NCBI RefSeq assembly: GCF_001619615.1
Contig: NZ_LQQP01000012.1
Location: 186,001 to 250,000, forward strand
From: Microbacterium sp. T32
Lineage (GTDB): Bacteria; Actinomycetota; Actinomycetes; Actinomycetales; Microbacteriaceae
Length of the DNA stretch: 64,000 nucleotides
Direction of reading: 5' to 3'
Shown here one piece after another: positions 58,273 through 64,000 of this stretch. Made by a program: the position numbers and the translations under genes. Each line of letters begins with the position of its first letter. The first letter of the stretch is position 1. The notes under the pieces were generated by a model that was not told where the DNA came from, made no database searches, and worked only from the letters and a program-made list of their open reading frames with translations.

Positions 58273-60192
58273 ATGCACAACGACCTCTGCCCCTCGTGCG
58301 GCGCATTCCTGTGGAAGCCGCACGACGACTTCCCCGAGATCATGCTGCGCTTCGTGCATCTGCACGAGGGGCGGAAGGTCCGCGAGATCCTCAAGTTCCT
58401 GCCCTGCGACCCCTCCCTCGACGAGCGCGAGGCGAAGAAGCACGGCCGCATCACGCCCCGCCAGGAGTGGGCCATCGAGCGGATCCTCGAGGAGCGCCGC
58501 ACGAGCGGCAACCCCGAAGGCTCCGACGGCGCACTCCTCGCCGACGACATGGGCGTGGGCAAGTCCGGCCAGCTCGCCGAAGTGCTCATCCGCGGCGGCT
58601 TCCAGCGCGCGCTCGTCGTCGGACTCCCCGACACCCACCTCCAGCTCCGCGACCGCATCTACGCCCAGTCCGACGGTGCGATCCTTCCCCGCCTAATGAA
58701 CGGCACCATCGCGGGCCGCTTCAACCTCGCTGCCTTCCTCAAAGGTGAGCCGGGCGTCTTCATCGCCGGCTCCCACTTCCTCGTCGCGCAGGACTTCGAG
58801 AGCCGCCCCGAGTATCACGACGGAGAGGACGGCAAGCCCGACCTCTCTCGCCCGAAGTGGAAGATGGACAGCAAGACCGGATGGCCCAAGCTCAAAGAAC
58901 GCACCACGGGGCCCGACCGCGAGGTCTACCTCGTCGACCGGGCCGAAGGCGAGATCGGCCCAGCCCAGGTCCGCCGCATCGTCGAGGCGGGCACTCCCGA
59001 CCAGATCGGCCCCGCGCTCCTTCCGATCCAGGCGACCAAGTCCCACCACCTCGCCACCTTCCGCGCCAAGCTCAAGAAGCACCCCGTCGACTTCATCGGC
59101 CTCGACGAATGCCAGGTGATCGCCAACAAGCACTCCCAGGCCCGCCGCACCCTCCTGTCGATGGGCAACGCCTTCAAGCTCGCCATGAGCGGCACGTGGT
59201 TCCTCAACAACCCCGACAACATGCACTCCGTCACCCGCTGGGTCTGGCCGGGCGACGACCCCATCACGGGCCAGAAGTACGTCGAGAGCAATCACGCGCT
59301 CTGGAAGGCGATGTACCTGACGAGCGTCCCCGTGCTCAAAGAGGACGGCAACGTCCTCTACCGCCGAGACCACCTCGGCCAGCTCGCCCCCGTGATGAAC
59401 ACCACGGGGGAGAAGGAGCCCGGCGCGTTCGTCGCCACGCTGCCGTGCTACATCCGCCGCGAGGCCGACGACCCGATCCCGGCGCCGCTCATGCTGTACG
59501 TCGACCCGAGCCCCGCCCAAGCCGAGCAGATCGCGGACCTCAAGCGCGACCTGATGACATGGGTCTGGTCCCACGAGGGAACCGAGGAACCGCTCGTGGT
59601 CAACATGCCCGCTGAGCTGCACACGCGAATGCGGCAGGTCACGATCGGCGAGCTCGCGCTCACGCGCCCCGACGGCTCCGTGGACTTCGCTCGCGACGGA
59701 GCCTTCGCCAAGGGCGCGCCGCTGCGCTACCTCCTCGAGGAGCGCTGGGCTGGGCAGCAGGTCGGGATCTACACCGACTCCAAGATCGGCGCCCACTGGA
59801 TGGCCGCCCGCCTGCAGCGCGCCGGCGTCGACGTGCGCGTCTGGTCCGGCGACCTGTCCCGCGGCGCCCGCGAGAAGCTCAAGCAGGCGTTCATCCGCGG
59901 CGAGTTCCGCGTGCTCATCTCCACCATCCAGTCCTTCGGTGTCGGCATCGACGGGCTGCAGAAGGTGTGCGACAAGGTCGCGTGGATCTCCGACGTCGAA
60001 GGCTCGCCCGCACTCAACGACCAGGCCATCCGCCGCTACCTCCGCCCCGGCCGGCTCATGCGGAACGGCCGCGATGAGTTCGAGCACGCCCGCATCCTCA
60101 TGCGCGACTCCGTCGACGTCGAGAGCTTCCAGAAGCTCATCGGCCAGGCATGGAACATGCGCGCATCCATGACCGCGGCGACCGCCGCATAG
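58273..60192 (+). CDS. SNF2/DEAD-like superfamily 2 helicase
   Basis: A 639-residue ATPase. N-terminal zinc-like CPSCGAFLWKPH; Walker A LLADDMGVGKSGQLAEVL; Walker B FIGLDECQ (DECQ instead of DEAH); motif III-like LAMSGTWFLNN. The C-terminal helicase domain has VGIYTDSKIGAHWMAARLQR, ISTIQSFGVGIDGLQKVCD and RRYLRPGRLMRNG (R-x-x-R finger region). The SNF2-like order fits phage helicases of replication modules. Its TAG stop overlaps an operator-like site. Confidence 0.85.
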   Translation: MHNDLCPSCGAFLWKPHDDFPEIMLRFVHLHEGRKVREILKFLPCDPSLDEREAKKHGRITPRQEWAIERILEERRTSGNPEGSDGALLADDMGVGKSGQLAEVLIRGGFQRALVVGLPDTHLQLRDRIYAQSDGAILPRLMNGTIAGRFNLAAFLKGEPGVFIAGSHFLVAQDFESRPEYHDGEDGKPDLSRPKWKMDSKTGWPKLKERTTGPDREVYLVDRAEGEIGPAQVRRIVEAGTPDQIGPALLPIQATKSHHLATFRAKLKKHPVDFIGLDECQVIANKHSQARRTLLSMGNAFKLAMSGTWFLNNPDNMHSVTRWVWPGDDPITGQKYVESNHALWKAMYLTSVPVLKEDGNVLYRRDHLGQLAPVMNTTGEKEPGAFVATLPCYIRREADDPIPAPLMLYVDPSPAQAEQIADLKRDLMTWVWSHEGTEEPLVVNMPAELHTRMRQVTIGELALTRPDGSVDFARDGAFAKGAPLRYLLEERWAGQQVGIYTDSKIGAHWMAARLQRAGVDVRVWSGDLSRGAREKLKQAFIRGEFRVLISTIQSFGVGIDGLQKVCDKVAWISDVEGSPALNDQAIRRYLRPGRLMRNGRDEFEHARILMRDSVDVESFQKLIGQAWNMRASMTAATAA

Positions 60193-60200
60193 CACGCAAA
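60190..60200. promoter_or_regulatory. operator-like palindrome TAGCACGCAAA at the helicase stop
   Basis: TAG is the helicase stop codon. Same orientation as the copies at 45295, 46058 and 48540. The next gene begins 16 bases later. Confidence 0.5.
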
Positions 60201-60215
60201 CGAAGGGAAACACCG

Positions 60216-60734
60216 ATGGTCGACTTCTCCAAACTCTCGCCCGACGTCCGCGATGTCCCGGCACCTCCGGGCTCCGACAATGCAGCCCTCCTCGCGCTCC
60301 CGCAGCAACGCACCTACACGCACGACTTGAAGGGCAAGCTGCTCTACTTCCCGCGCACCGATCAGGTCATGGTTCCGTTCGCGATGACGAGCGATGGCGG
60401 CTGGTATGTCGTCGTGGTCTTCAACGGTGAGCGCGCCCCGCGGCACGACGGCACGGATGGGCGTCAAGCGGGAACGCCCGTATACCCGGCCGGCGGCTAC
60501 AGTCTCTACGTCTCGCCCCTCGAGATGCAGACCGCGATCGAGTTGACCGGCGAGCAGGTCTGGGCAGTCGACGTCGCGATCGGCGGCAATCCCGAGCGCA
60601 CCGTCGAGATGCCCGCGCTTTCCTTTCGCGCCGCGGAGGGGATCGCGAGCGCGAACGAGTCTCAGGGGCACACCTCGACGATCATCTCTCGGATCTCCTT
60701 CCAGTCGAAGGATCCATGGGAGGTGACGGCGTGA
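60216..60734 (+). CDS. hypothetical protein
   Basis: A 172-residue beta-rich protein (MVDFSKLSPDVRDVPAPPGS). GGWYVVVVFNGERAPRHDGT is followed by a Gly/Tyr-rich region. GAAGGGAAA serves as RBS. The end WEVTA carries GGAGGTGA for the next gene. Function unknown. Confidence 0.57.
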   Translation: MVDFSKLSPDVRDVPAPPGSDNAALLALPQQRTYTHDLKGKLLYFPRTDQVMVPFAMTSDGGWYVVVVFNGERAPRHDGTDGRQAGTPVYPAGGYSLYVSPLEMQTAIELTGEQVWAVDVAIGGNPERTVEMPALSFRAAEGIASANESQGHTSTIISRISFQSKDPWEVTA

Positions 60735-61237
60735 GCGCAGAAGACGCGCGCCAGCTCGACGGGCACGACGAGGCCAAGCTGCCCAAGTGGGCGCAGGCCC
60801 GACTCCGCAACCTCCGCCGCAAGATCGAACGGCTCACCGTGGAGACGGTGCGCCGCGACGACGTACCCGAAGGCGTACGCGTCATGATCGCGCGAAGCAC
60901 GCAGAACGAGCGCTACACGACCGAGCCGACAGCGATACCGCTGAACGACAACGACCGCGTGGTGTTCCACGTCACGGGCGGGCGCATGGAGGTCGGGCTC
61001 CGCAAGTTCGGACCCCGATACCGCGTCGGCATCACCGGCTTCGGAACATGGGATCCGCTGACGGGCGAGCGGCCAGAGATTGCGATACTCCCCGCGTTGG
61101 GCAACGTCGTCGAGGCGGCTTTCGTGCTTCCCGCTCCCGACGCTCTGGTTATGCCGGAGGTGCTGGCGCTGGAGCCCGGACGCGCCGCGGTCACCGGATC
61201 GAGCGTTCCGGAGCCCCATGACCCACCCAAGCCTTGA
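60731..61237 (+). CDS. hypothetical protein
   Basis: A 168-residue protein starting VSAEDARQLDGHDEAKLPKW with a basic helix (AQARLRNLRRKIERLTVETV) and a beta-rich second half. GTGA overlap. Function unknown. Confidence 0.57.
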   Translation: MSAEDARQLDGHDEAKLPKWAQARLRNLRRKIERLTVETVRRDDVPEGVRVMIARSTQNERYTTEPTAIPLNDNDRVVFHVTGGRMEVGLRKFGPRYRVGITGFGTWDPLTGERPEIAILPALGNVVEAAFVLPAPDALVMPEVLALEPGRAAVTGSSVPEPHDPPKP

Positions 61238-61292
61238 CGCGCCGCGGCCGAGGCGGCAACCTTATACGAGTACCGAGGAGGACCGCCCGTGA
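61218..61292 (+). CDS. possible 24-residue miniprotein
   Basis: MTHPSLDAPRPRRQPYTSTE, then five more residues. Its stop overlaps the next GTG as GTGA, which is the only support; it may just be the leader that brings ribosomes to the next start. Confidence 0.3.
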   Translation: MTHPSLDAPRPRRQPYTSTEEDRP

Positions 61293-61705
61293 GGCCGACC
61301 GAGCAACCGAAGACGCGTGGAGCGACGCGTCAGTCGGTTCGTGCTGCATGGCGAAGGCACGGCGGCCGCACCTCGGAGGTTGCTCGCCACTTCGGCGTGA
61401 GCGAGCGCACCGTCCGTCGATGGGTGGTCGGGTGGGGGATCGCCGACGCGGCTCCCACGCCCCGGCTGCGCGACGGCTTCACGCCCGGCGTGCTCGATTC
61501 GCTCCGCCACGGCATGCCGGCGCTCTGGGCCGTGGAGGGCACGCCTCACTCACAGAAGGCCACGTCCGATTGGGCGACCGCTCAGTTCCCCGAGCGCGCC
61601 GTCGAGAGCAAGGAGTGGCGGCGGGTGTGGCCCGCGATCCTCCACAACCCCACCCTGCGCGCGCTGCATGAAGAGTTCGCGCCCAAACGGAAGGTCACAC
61701 TCTGA
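61289..61705 (+). CDS. helix-turn-helix protein
   Basis: A 138-residue protein. GGRTSEVARHFGVSERTVRR is a clear HTH, followed by WVVGWGIADAAPTPRLRDGF and a C-terminal helical domain. Could be a transcription factor or recombination directionality factor. A strong candidate, with the WhiB-like protein, for regulating this arm. Confidence 0.7.
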   Translation: MRPTEQPKTRGATRQSVRAAWRRHGGRTSEVARHFGVSERTVRRWVVGWGIADAAPTPRLRDGFTPGVLDSLRHGMPALWAVEGTPHSQKATSDWATAQFPERAVESKEWRRVWPAILHNPTLRALHEEFAPKRKVTL

Positions 61706-61929
61706 TGGATAGCGTGCAAAAACAGGTGGACGCCGTGCAGGCGTTCCTCGCCTGGCGGCGAGAGCAGGGGCGGGAGAACGCCCTCGACCAGGACCTCATC
61801 GCGTGGCGCGACCACCTGACGACCGTCGCGCGGCTCGAGCAGCTCAGCGCCGTAGAGGGCATCCTCGCGGACGAGTTCGAGGCAGCCGGGCCGGGTCTGG
61901 TCGAGAAGCTGCGGGCGGTGCTGTCGTGA
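61705..61929 (+). CDS. small helical protein
   Basis: A 74-residue all-helical protein (MDSVQKQVDAVQAFLAWRRE). Codons 2-6 form the operator-like sequence TAGCGTGCAAA. GTGA overlap with the WhiB-like gene. Confidence 0.57.
   Translation: MDSVQKQVDAVQAFLAWRREQGRENALDQDLIAWRDHLTTVARLEQLSAVEGILADEFEAAGPGLVEKLRAVLS
61710..61720. promoter_or_regulatory. operator-like palindrome TAGCGTGCAAA just after a start codon
   Basis: Full core with right arm AAA, oriented with transcription. It covers codons 2-6 of the small helical gene. Confidence 0.48.
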
Positions 61930-62252
61930 GCATGCCCGCTAAGCAGCGCCTCCCGGAGTTCGCCGAGGCCCTTGACCTCGCCCGCCACGACGCGAGCGCG
62001 CCGCAACCCCGCTGCGCGACGCAGGATCCCGAGAAGTACACCGGCGACGTGCCGCCCACCCGCGCCGAGGCGCGCCGGCTGTGTGAGGGAATGAAGCCGT
62101 CGGAGAAGTGCGACCTGTTCGAGCTCTGCCGAAGGAGCGCCCTCCACGAGAAGCCGAAGTGGGGCGTTCACGGCGGCATTGTGTGGGACAACGGGCGCCA
62201 GCTTCACCTTCGCCGAAAACTTCCCGCAGAAAGCCTTGACCTCGCCGCTTAG
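61926..62252 (+). CDS. WhiB-like iron-sulfur protein
   Basis: A 108-residue protein with RCATQDPEKY, then RLCEGMKPSEKCDLFELCRR and WGVHGGIVW. The four Cys and the G-x-x-G-G loop match the WhiB family, but the middle spacing is C-x8-C-x5-C where WhiB proteins normally have C-x2-C-x5-C. WhiB-like proteins bind a 4Fe-4S cluster and sigma-A region 4; phage versions modulate host transcription. Family call is by motif; the unusual spacing lowers confidence. Confidence 0.7.
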   Translation: MSMPAKQRLPEFAEALDLARHDASAPQPRCATQDPEKYTGDVPPTRAEARRLCEGMKPSEKCDLFELCRRSALHEKPKWGVHGGIVWDNGRQLHLRRKLPAESLDLAA

Positions 62253-62265
62253 ACACGTATATGGT
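62236..62265 (+). promoter_or_regulatory. sigma-70-type promoter for the nuclease operon
   Basis: TTGACC at 62236-62241 and TATGGT at 62260-62265 are 18 bases apart; TATATG two bases earlier gives 16. It begins inside the WhiB-like gene and drives the basic miniprotein and nuclease genes. This is the best -35/-10 pair in the element. Confidence 0.62.
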
Positions 62266-62315
62266 CAAACCATCACCAAATACGGTGCTAATCCCCCAAG
62301 GTGAAGGAGTGACAA

Positions 62316-62441
62316 ATGAGCAAGACAGGTGGCCCCTCCAGGAGGAGGAAGGGCGCGAGCAAGCGCCCGACCGGCGTCGCCAACCGCGACACCAAGATCC
62401 ACGCCCACCCCAAGTACAAGGAGCGCAGATGGACACGCTGA
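62316..62441 (+). CDS. highly basic miniprotein
   Basis: A 41-residue protein (MSKTGGPSRRRKGASKRPTG) with about one third Lys/Arg. AAGGAG 6 bases before the ATG. It overlaps the nuclease start by 13 bases. Likely nucleic-acid binding by charge; family unknown. Confidence 0.58.
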   Translation: MSKTGGPSRRRKGASKRPTGVANRDTKIHAHPKYKERRWTR

Positions 62442-63448
62442 CCAGCCCCCCGGCGCGTTCCACGGACAGAGCGCTCACCGATCAGGACGTGCGCTACCTC
62501 ACCGTCCAGATGATCAACGCCGAGACCGAGCGCGACCGCCAGGTCCAGCTCGGAGCCTCGAACATCTCCAACCCCTGCGACAACTGCCTGGCAGCCGAAT
62601 TCGCCGGACACGATCGCAGTTCCGAGTTCCGGGAGCGCCCCTACTTCGGGCGCTCCCTCGGAACCCTCGCGCACAAGGGCATGGAGGAGCGCCTCCCCAT
62701 CGCGCGCCGGCTCTACCCCGGCGCACGTGCCGAGAACGCGGTGGTCTGCGGCATCGCCCCCGGATACGGGCCCATCCCCGGCCACTTCGACCTCGCACCC
62801 ACGGGTGCCCACGTCCTCGACTGGAAGTTCCTCAAGCGCCAGCAGGCACTCGTCATGATCGACTTCCGCGAGATCCAGGCGGGCCGCGAGCCCATCTACG
62901 GCCGCCGCCACAAGGAGATCGAGCGCGCGGGGGAGTGGGTCCACCTCGAGCTGGATCCCAAGAAGGGTCCGCAGTGGGTGAAGGTCACCCGCCGCGCTGC
63001 GAGCACCGAGCTGTCCGAGCGCGACTACAGCGAGCTGCTCCTCGAGGTGGAGCACACCTACCAGCACTACTACGGCCAGAACGTGCTCTACCAGCGCGGC
63101 ATCGGCGCACGCCGAGGATCCGTCGTCGTCATCAGCCGCGACGGAACCGGGTTCTTCGACAACCCCCAGTACGACCGGTACGACGACCCCACCGCCGTCC
63201 ACGACATCAACGTCTTCTCGTTCGCCTACGACGGCGACTACGCCGACGCCCTCCTGCAGCGCGCCGGCGACATCTTCCAGCTCGTCCAGGCAGGCAAGCC
63301 GGTTCACGAGTTCAGCTCGGCGCCGCACTGCAAGTTCTGCAAGGCGGCGACCCAGGATCTCAACCGGATGCCGGACCTCGACTTCGTCGACGTCTTCGGT
63401 GCCCCCGTCGACGTCCCCGAGGAGGTCGTCGCACAACTCGTCGCCTGA
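62429..63448 (+). CDS. Cas4/RecB-like PD-(D/E)XK nuclease
   Basis: A 339-residue protein. An N-terminal NPCDNCLAAEF and C-terminal PHCKFCKAATQ give the four Cys of the iron-sulfur pocket seen in Cas4/AddB-type nucleases. GHFDL and VLDWKFLK supply the D and D-x-K of the active site, and TYQHYYGQNVLYQRG is the QxxxY motif. Acts as a DNA end resection exonuclease; coupled with the P-loop ATPase downstream it suggests a phage recombination pair. Confidence 0.82.
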   Translation: MDTLTSPPARSTDRALTDQDVRYLTVQMINAETERDRQVQLGASNISNPCDNCLAAEFAGHDRSSEFRERPYFGRSLGTLAHKGMEERLPIARRLYPGARAENAVVCGIAPGYGPIPGHFDLAPTGAHVLDWKFLKRQQALVMIDFREIQAGREPIYGRRHKEIERAGEWVHLELDPKKGPQWVKVTRRAASTELSERDYSELLLEVEHTYQHYYGQNVLYQRGIGARRGSVVVISRDGTGFFDNPQYDRYDDPTAVHDINVFSFAYDGDYADALLQRAGDIFQLVQAGKPVHEFSSAPHCKFCKAATQDLNRMPDLDFVDVFGAPVDVPEEVVAQLVA

Positions 63449-63456
63449 CGCACGCA

Positions 63457-63469
63457 TTTTGCGTGCAAA
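63457..63469 (+). promoter_or_regulatory. operator-like palindrome TTTTGCGTGCAAA at a promoter
   Basis: Best match to the consensus. GCGTGC ends 10 bases before TAGACT. Upstream GCACGCA pairs with TGCGTGC across three bases to form a 7-bp stem. Confidence 0.58.
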
Positions 63470-63476
63470 CCGCCCA

Positions 63477-63482
63477 TAGACT
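63477..63482 (+). promoter_or_regulatory. TAGACT promoter of the P-loop ATPase gene
   Basis: The only TAGACT promoter I see on the rightward strand. It has a 29-base leader with GGAGAGAGGAA as RBS, unlike the leaderless leftward copies. Confidence 0.55.
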
Positions 63483-63511
63483 TCCCGCCCACGGAGAGAG
63501 GAACTCCCACC

Positions 63512-64000
63512 ATGACCGAAAACGTCACCCAGCTTCCGGTGCCCATCTGGGCCGCCGACGTCGCCGCCACCGAGGACTTCGGTGAGCCCGGCTCCATCCT
63601 GATCCACGCCGAGCCCGGCCGAGGTAAGTCGCGAGCCGCACTCACGATCGCCAAGGTCCGCGGTTTCGAGCGCGTCGCTGTGCTCGACATCGACAACGGA
63701 ACCGAGGTGCTGCTCAACGACCCGGAGCTGCGCCAGAAGTACGCGCAGGGCCTCATCACGATCATCAAGATCGACAAGACCAAGCCGGACGCGTTCGTGA
63801 AGTTCCACAACTACTTCTGGGACATCATCAACAACGGCAAGGCGTACGGATTCAACGCCTTCATCATCGACACCGCCGATGTCGCCCAAGAGGTCGCCGC
63901 CGAGTGGTACCTCGCGAACACCATGAACGACTCCGGCACCGCACTGGACAGCCGCGCCGCGTGGGGCAAGGTCTCCGAGTGGACCTCGAAGATGCTCTGG
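63512..64000 (+). CDS. P-loop ATPase, Sak4/RecA-like, cut by window edge
   Basis: The first 163 residues are present. MTENVTQLPVPIWAADVAAT is followed by SILIHAEPGRGKSRAALTIA (Walker A GRGKS), AVLDIDNGTEVLLNDPELR, and GFNAFIIDTADVAQE (Walker B). This is the pattern of phage Sak4-type single-strand annealing/recombinase ATPases. It follows the Cas4-like nuclease and probably forms a recombination module with it. The 3' end is outside the window. Confidence 0.72.
   Translation, partial: MTENVTQLPVPIWAADVAATEDFGEPGSILIHAEPGRGKSRAALTIAKVRGFERVAVLDIDNGTEVLLNDPELRQKYAQGLITIIKIDKTKPDAFVKFHNYFWDIINNGKAYGFNAFIIDTADVAQEVAAEWYLANTMNDSGTALDSRAAWGKVSEWTSKMLW

Larger units (their letters stand above)
20150..64000. 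mobile_element. prophage-like element integrated at tRNA-Lys(CUU), right end outside the window
   Basis: Everything right of the tRNA is phage-like: terminase, portal, protease-scaffold, capsid and adhesins leftward; sliding clamp, recombination and helicase genes rightward. Genes are short, densely packed and mostly joined by 4-base overlaps. No integrase, attR, repressor, lysin or tail-tube genes are in the window, so the element is either longer than 44 kb or incomplete. The left boundary rests on the tRNA position. Confidence 0.85.

Noticed and set aside
61926..62252. Calling this protein a firm WhiB transcription factor
   Set aside because: Cys spacing differs from the family, so only WhiB-like is claimed.
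20150..64000. CRISPR array
   Set aside because: No regularly spaced direct repeats with unique spacers were seen; the dispersed palindrome is irregularly spaced over 38 kb.

Overview
The window is high-GC actinobacterial DNA. Family content, leaderless genes starting a few bases after a TAGGCT-like -10 box, and a tmRNA tag reading ANAKRTDFALAA point to Microbacteriaceae, most likely Microbacterium or a close relative (inference). It has two parts: about 20.1 kb of host chromosome and about 44 kb of a prophage-like element that runs off the right edge.

Host part (1-20.2 kb): nicotinate phosphoribosyltransferase (partial, minus) is divergent from murI-rph-rdgB and a cation-diffusion-facilitator gene. 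Next come ligD (minus) and ku (plus), the bacterial NHEJ pair, divergent across an inverted repeat. They are followed by a DedA protein, tRNA-Leu(UAG), an NADPH:quinone reductase-like enzyme, a YoaK/DUF1275 protein and an MFS exporter that shares an overlapping promoter with prfB. Then come ftsEX, smpB, a SIMPL protein and ssrA (tmRNA) with its terminator, a SUKH immunity-like gene, yaeQ, a small conserved protein, a lipoprotein, hisN and tRNA-Lys(CUU).

Element (about 20.2 kb to beyond 64 kb): it begins at the 3' end of tRNA-Lys(CUU), a typical attB. Genes from 44.2 down to 20.3 kb read leftward. Those from 44.2 to 64 kb read rightward. The leftward half first carries a membrane protein, small unknown genes and a nucleotide-metabolism and exonuclease set (deoxyribonucleotidase, dNMP kinase, MazG-like, DEDDh exonuclease). 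A DGQHR-domain protein follows. Then come the head genes: HNH endonuclease, TerS, TerL, portal, protease-scaffold, decoration protein, capsid, head fiber and connectors. The end carries Ig-domain and collar-fiber-like adhesins and a zinc metalloprotease fused to Ig-like domains. No tail tube, tape measure, tail chaperone, lysin, holin, integrase or classical repressor is visible in the window.

The rightward half starts with a sliding-clamp-like protein. It continues with about 25 small genes joined mostly by 4-base GTGA/ATGA overlaps. An SMC/Rad50-like ATPase, a membrane zinc peptidase, an SNF2-type helicase, an HTH protein, a WhiB-like protein, a Cas4/RecB-like nuclease and a P-loop ATPase (Sak4-like, cut by the window edge) follow. 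This looks like a replication and recombination arm.

The most interesting signal is a 12-13 bp near-palindrome (consensus TTTGCRYGCWAA). It occurs about 14 times across the element, at promoters, gene junctions and some coding positions. I noticed no copy in the 20 kb of host DNA. At several promoters it lies just upstream of a TAGACT -10 box at nearly fixed spacing. This is the layout expected of a dispersed operator or stoperator immunity system, but the repressor itself is not identified.
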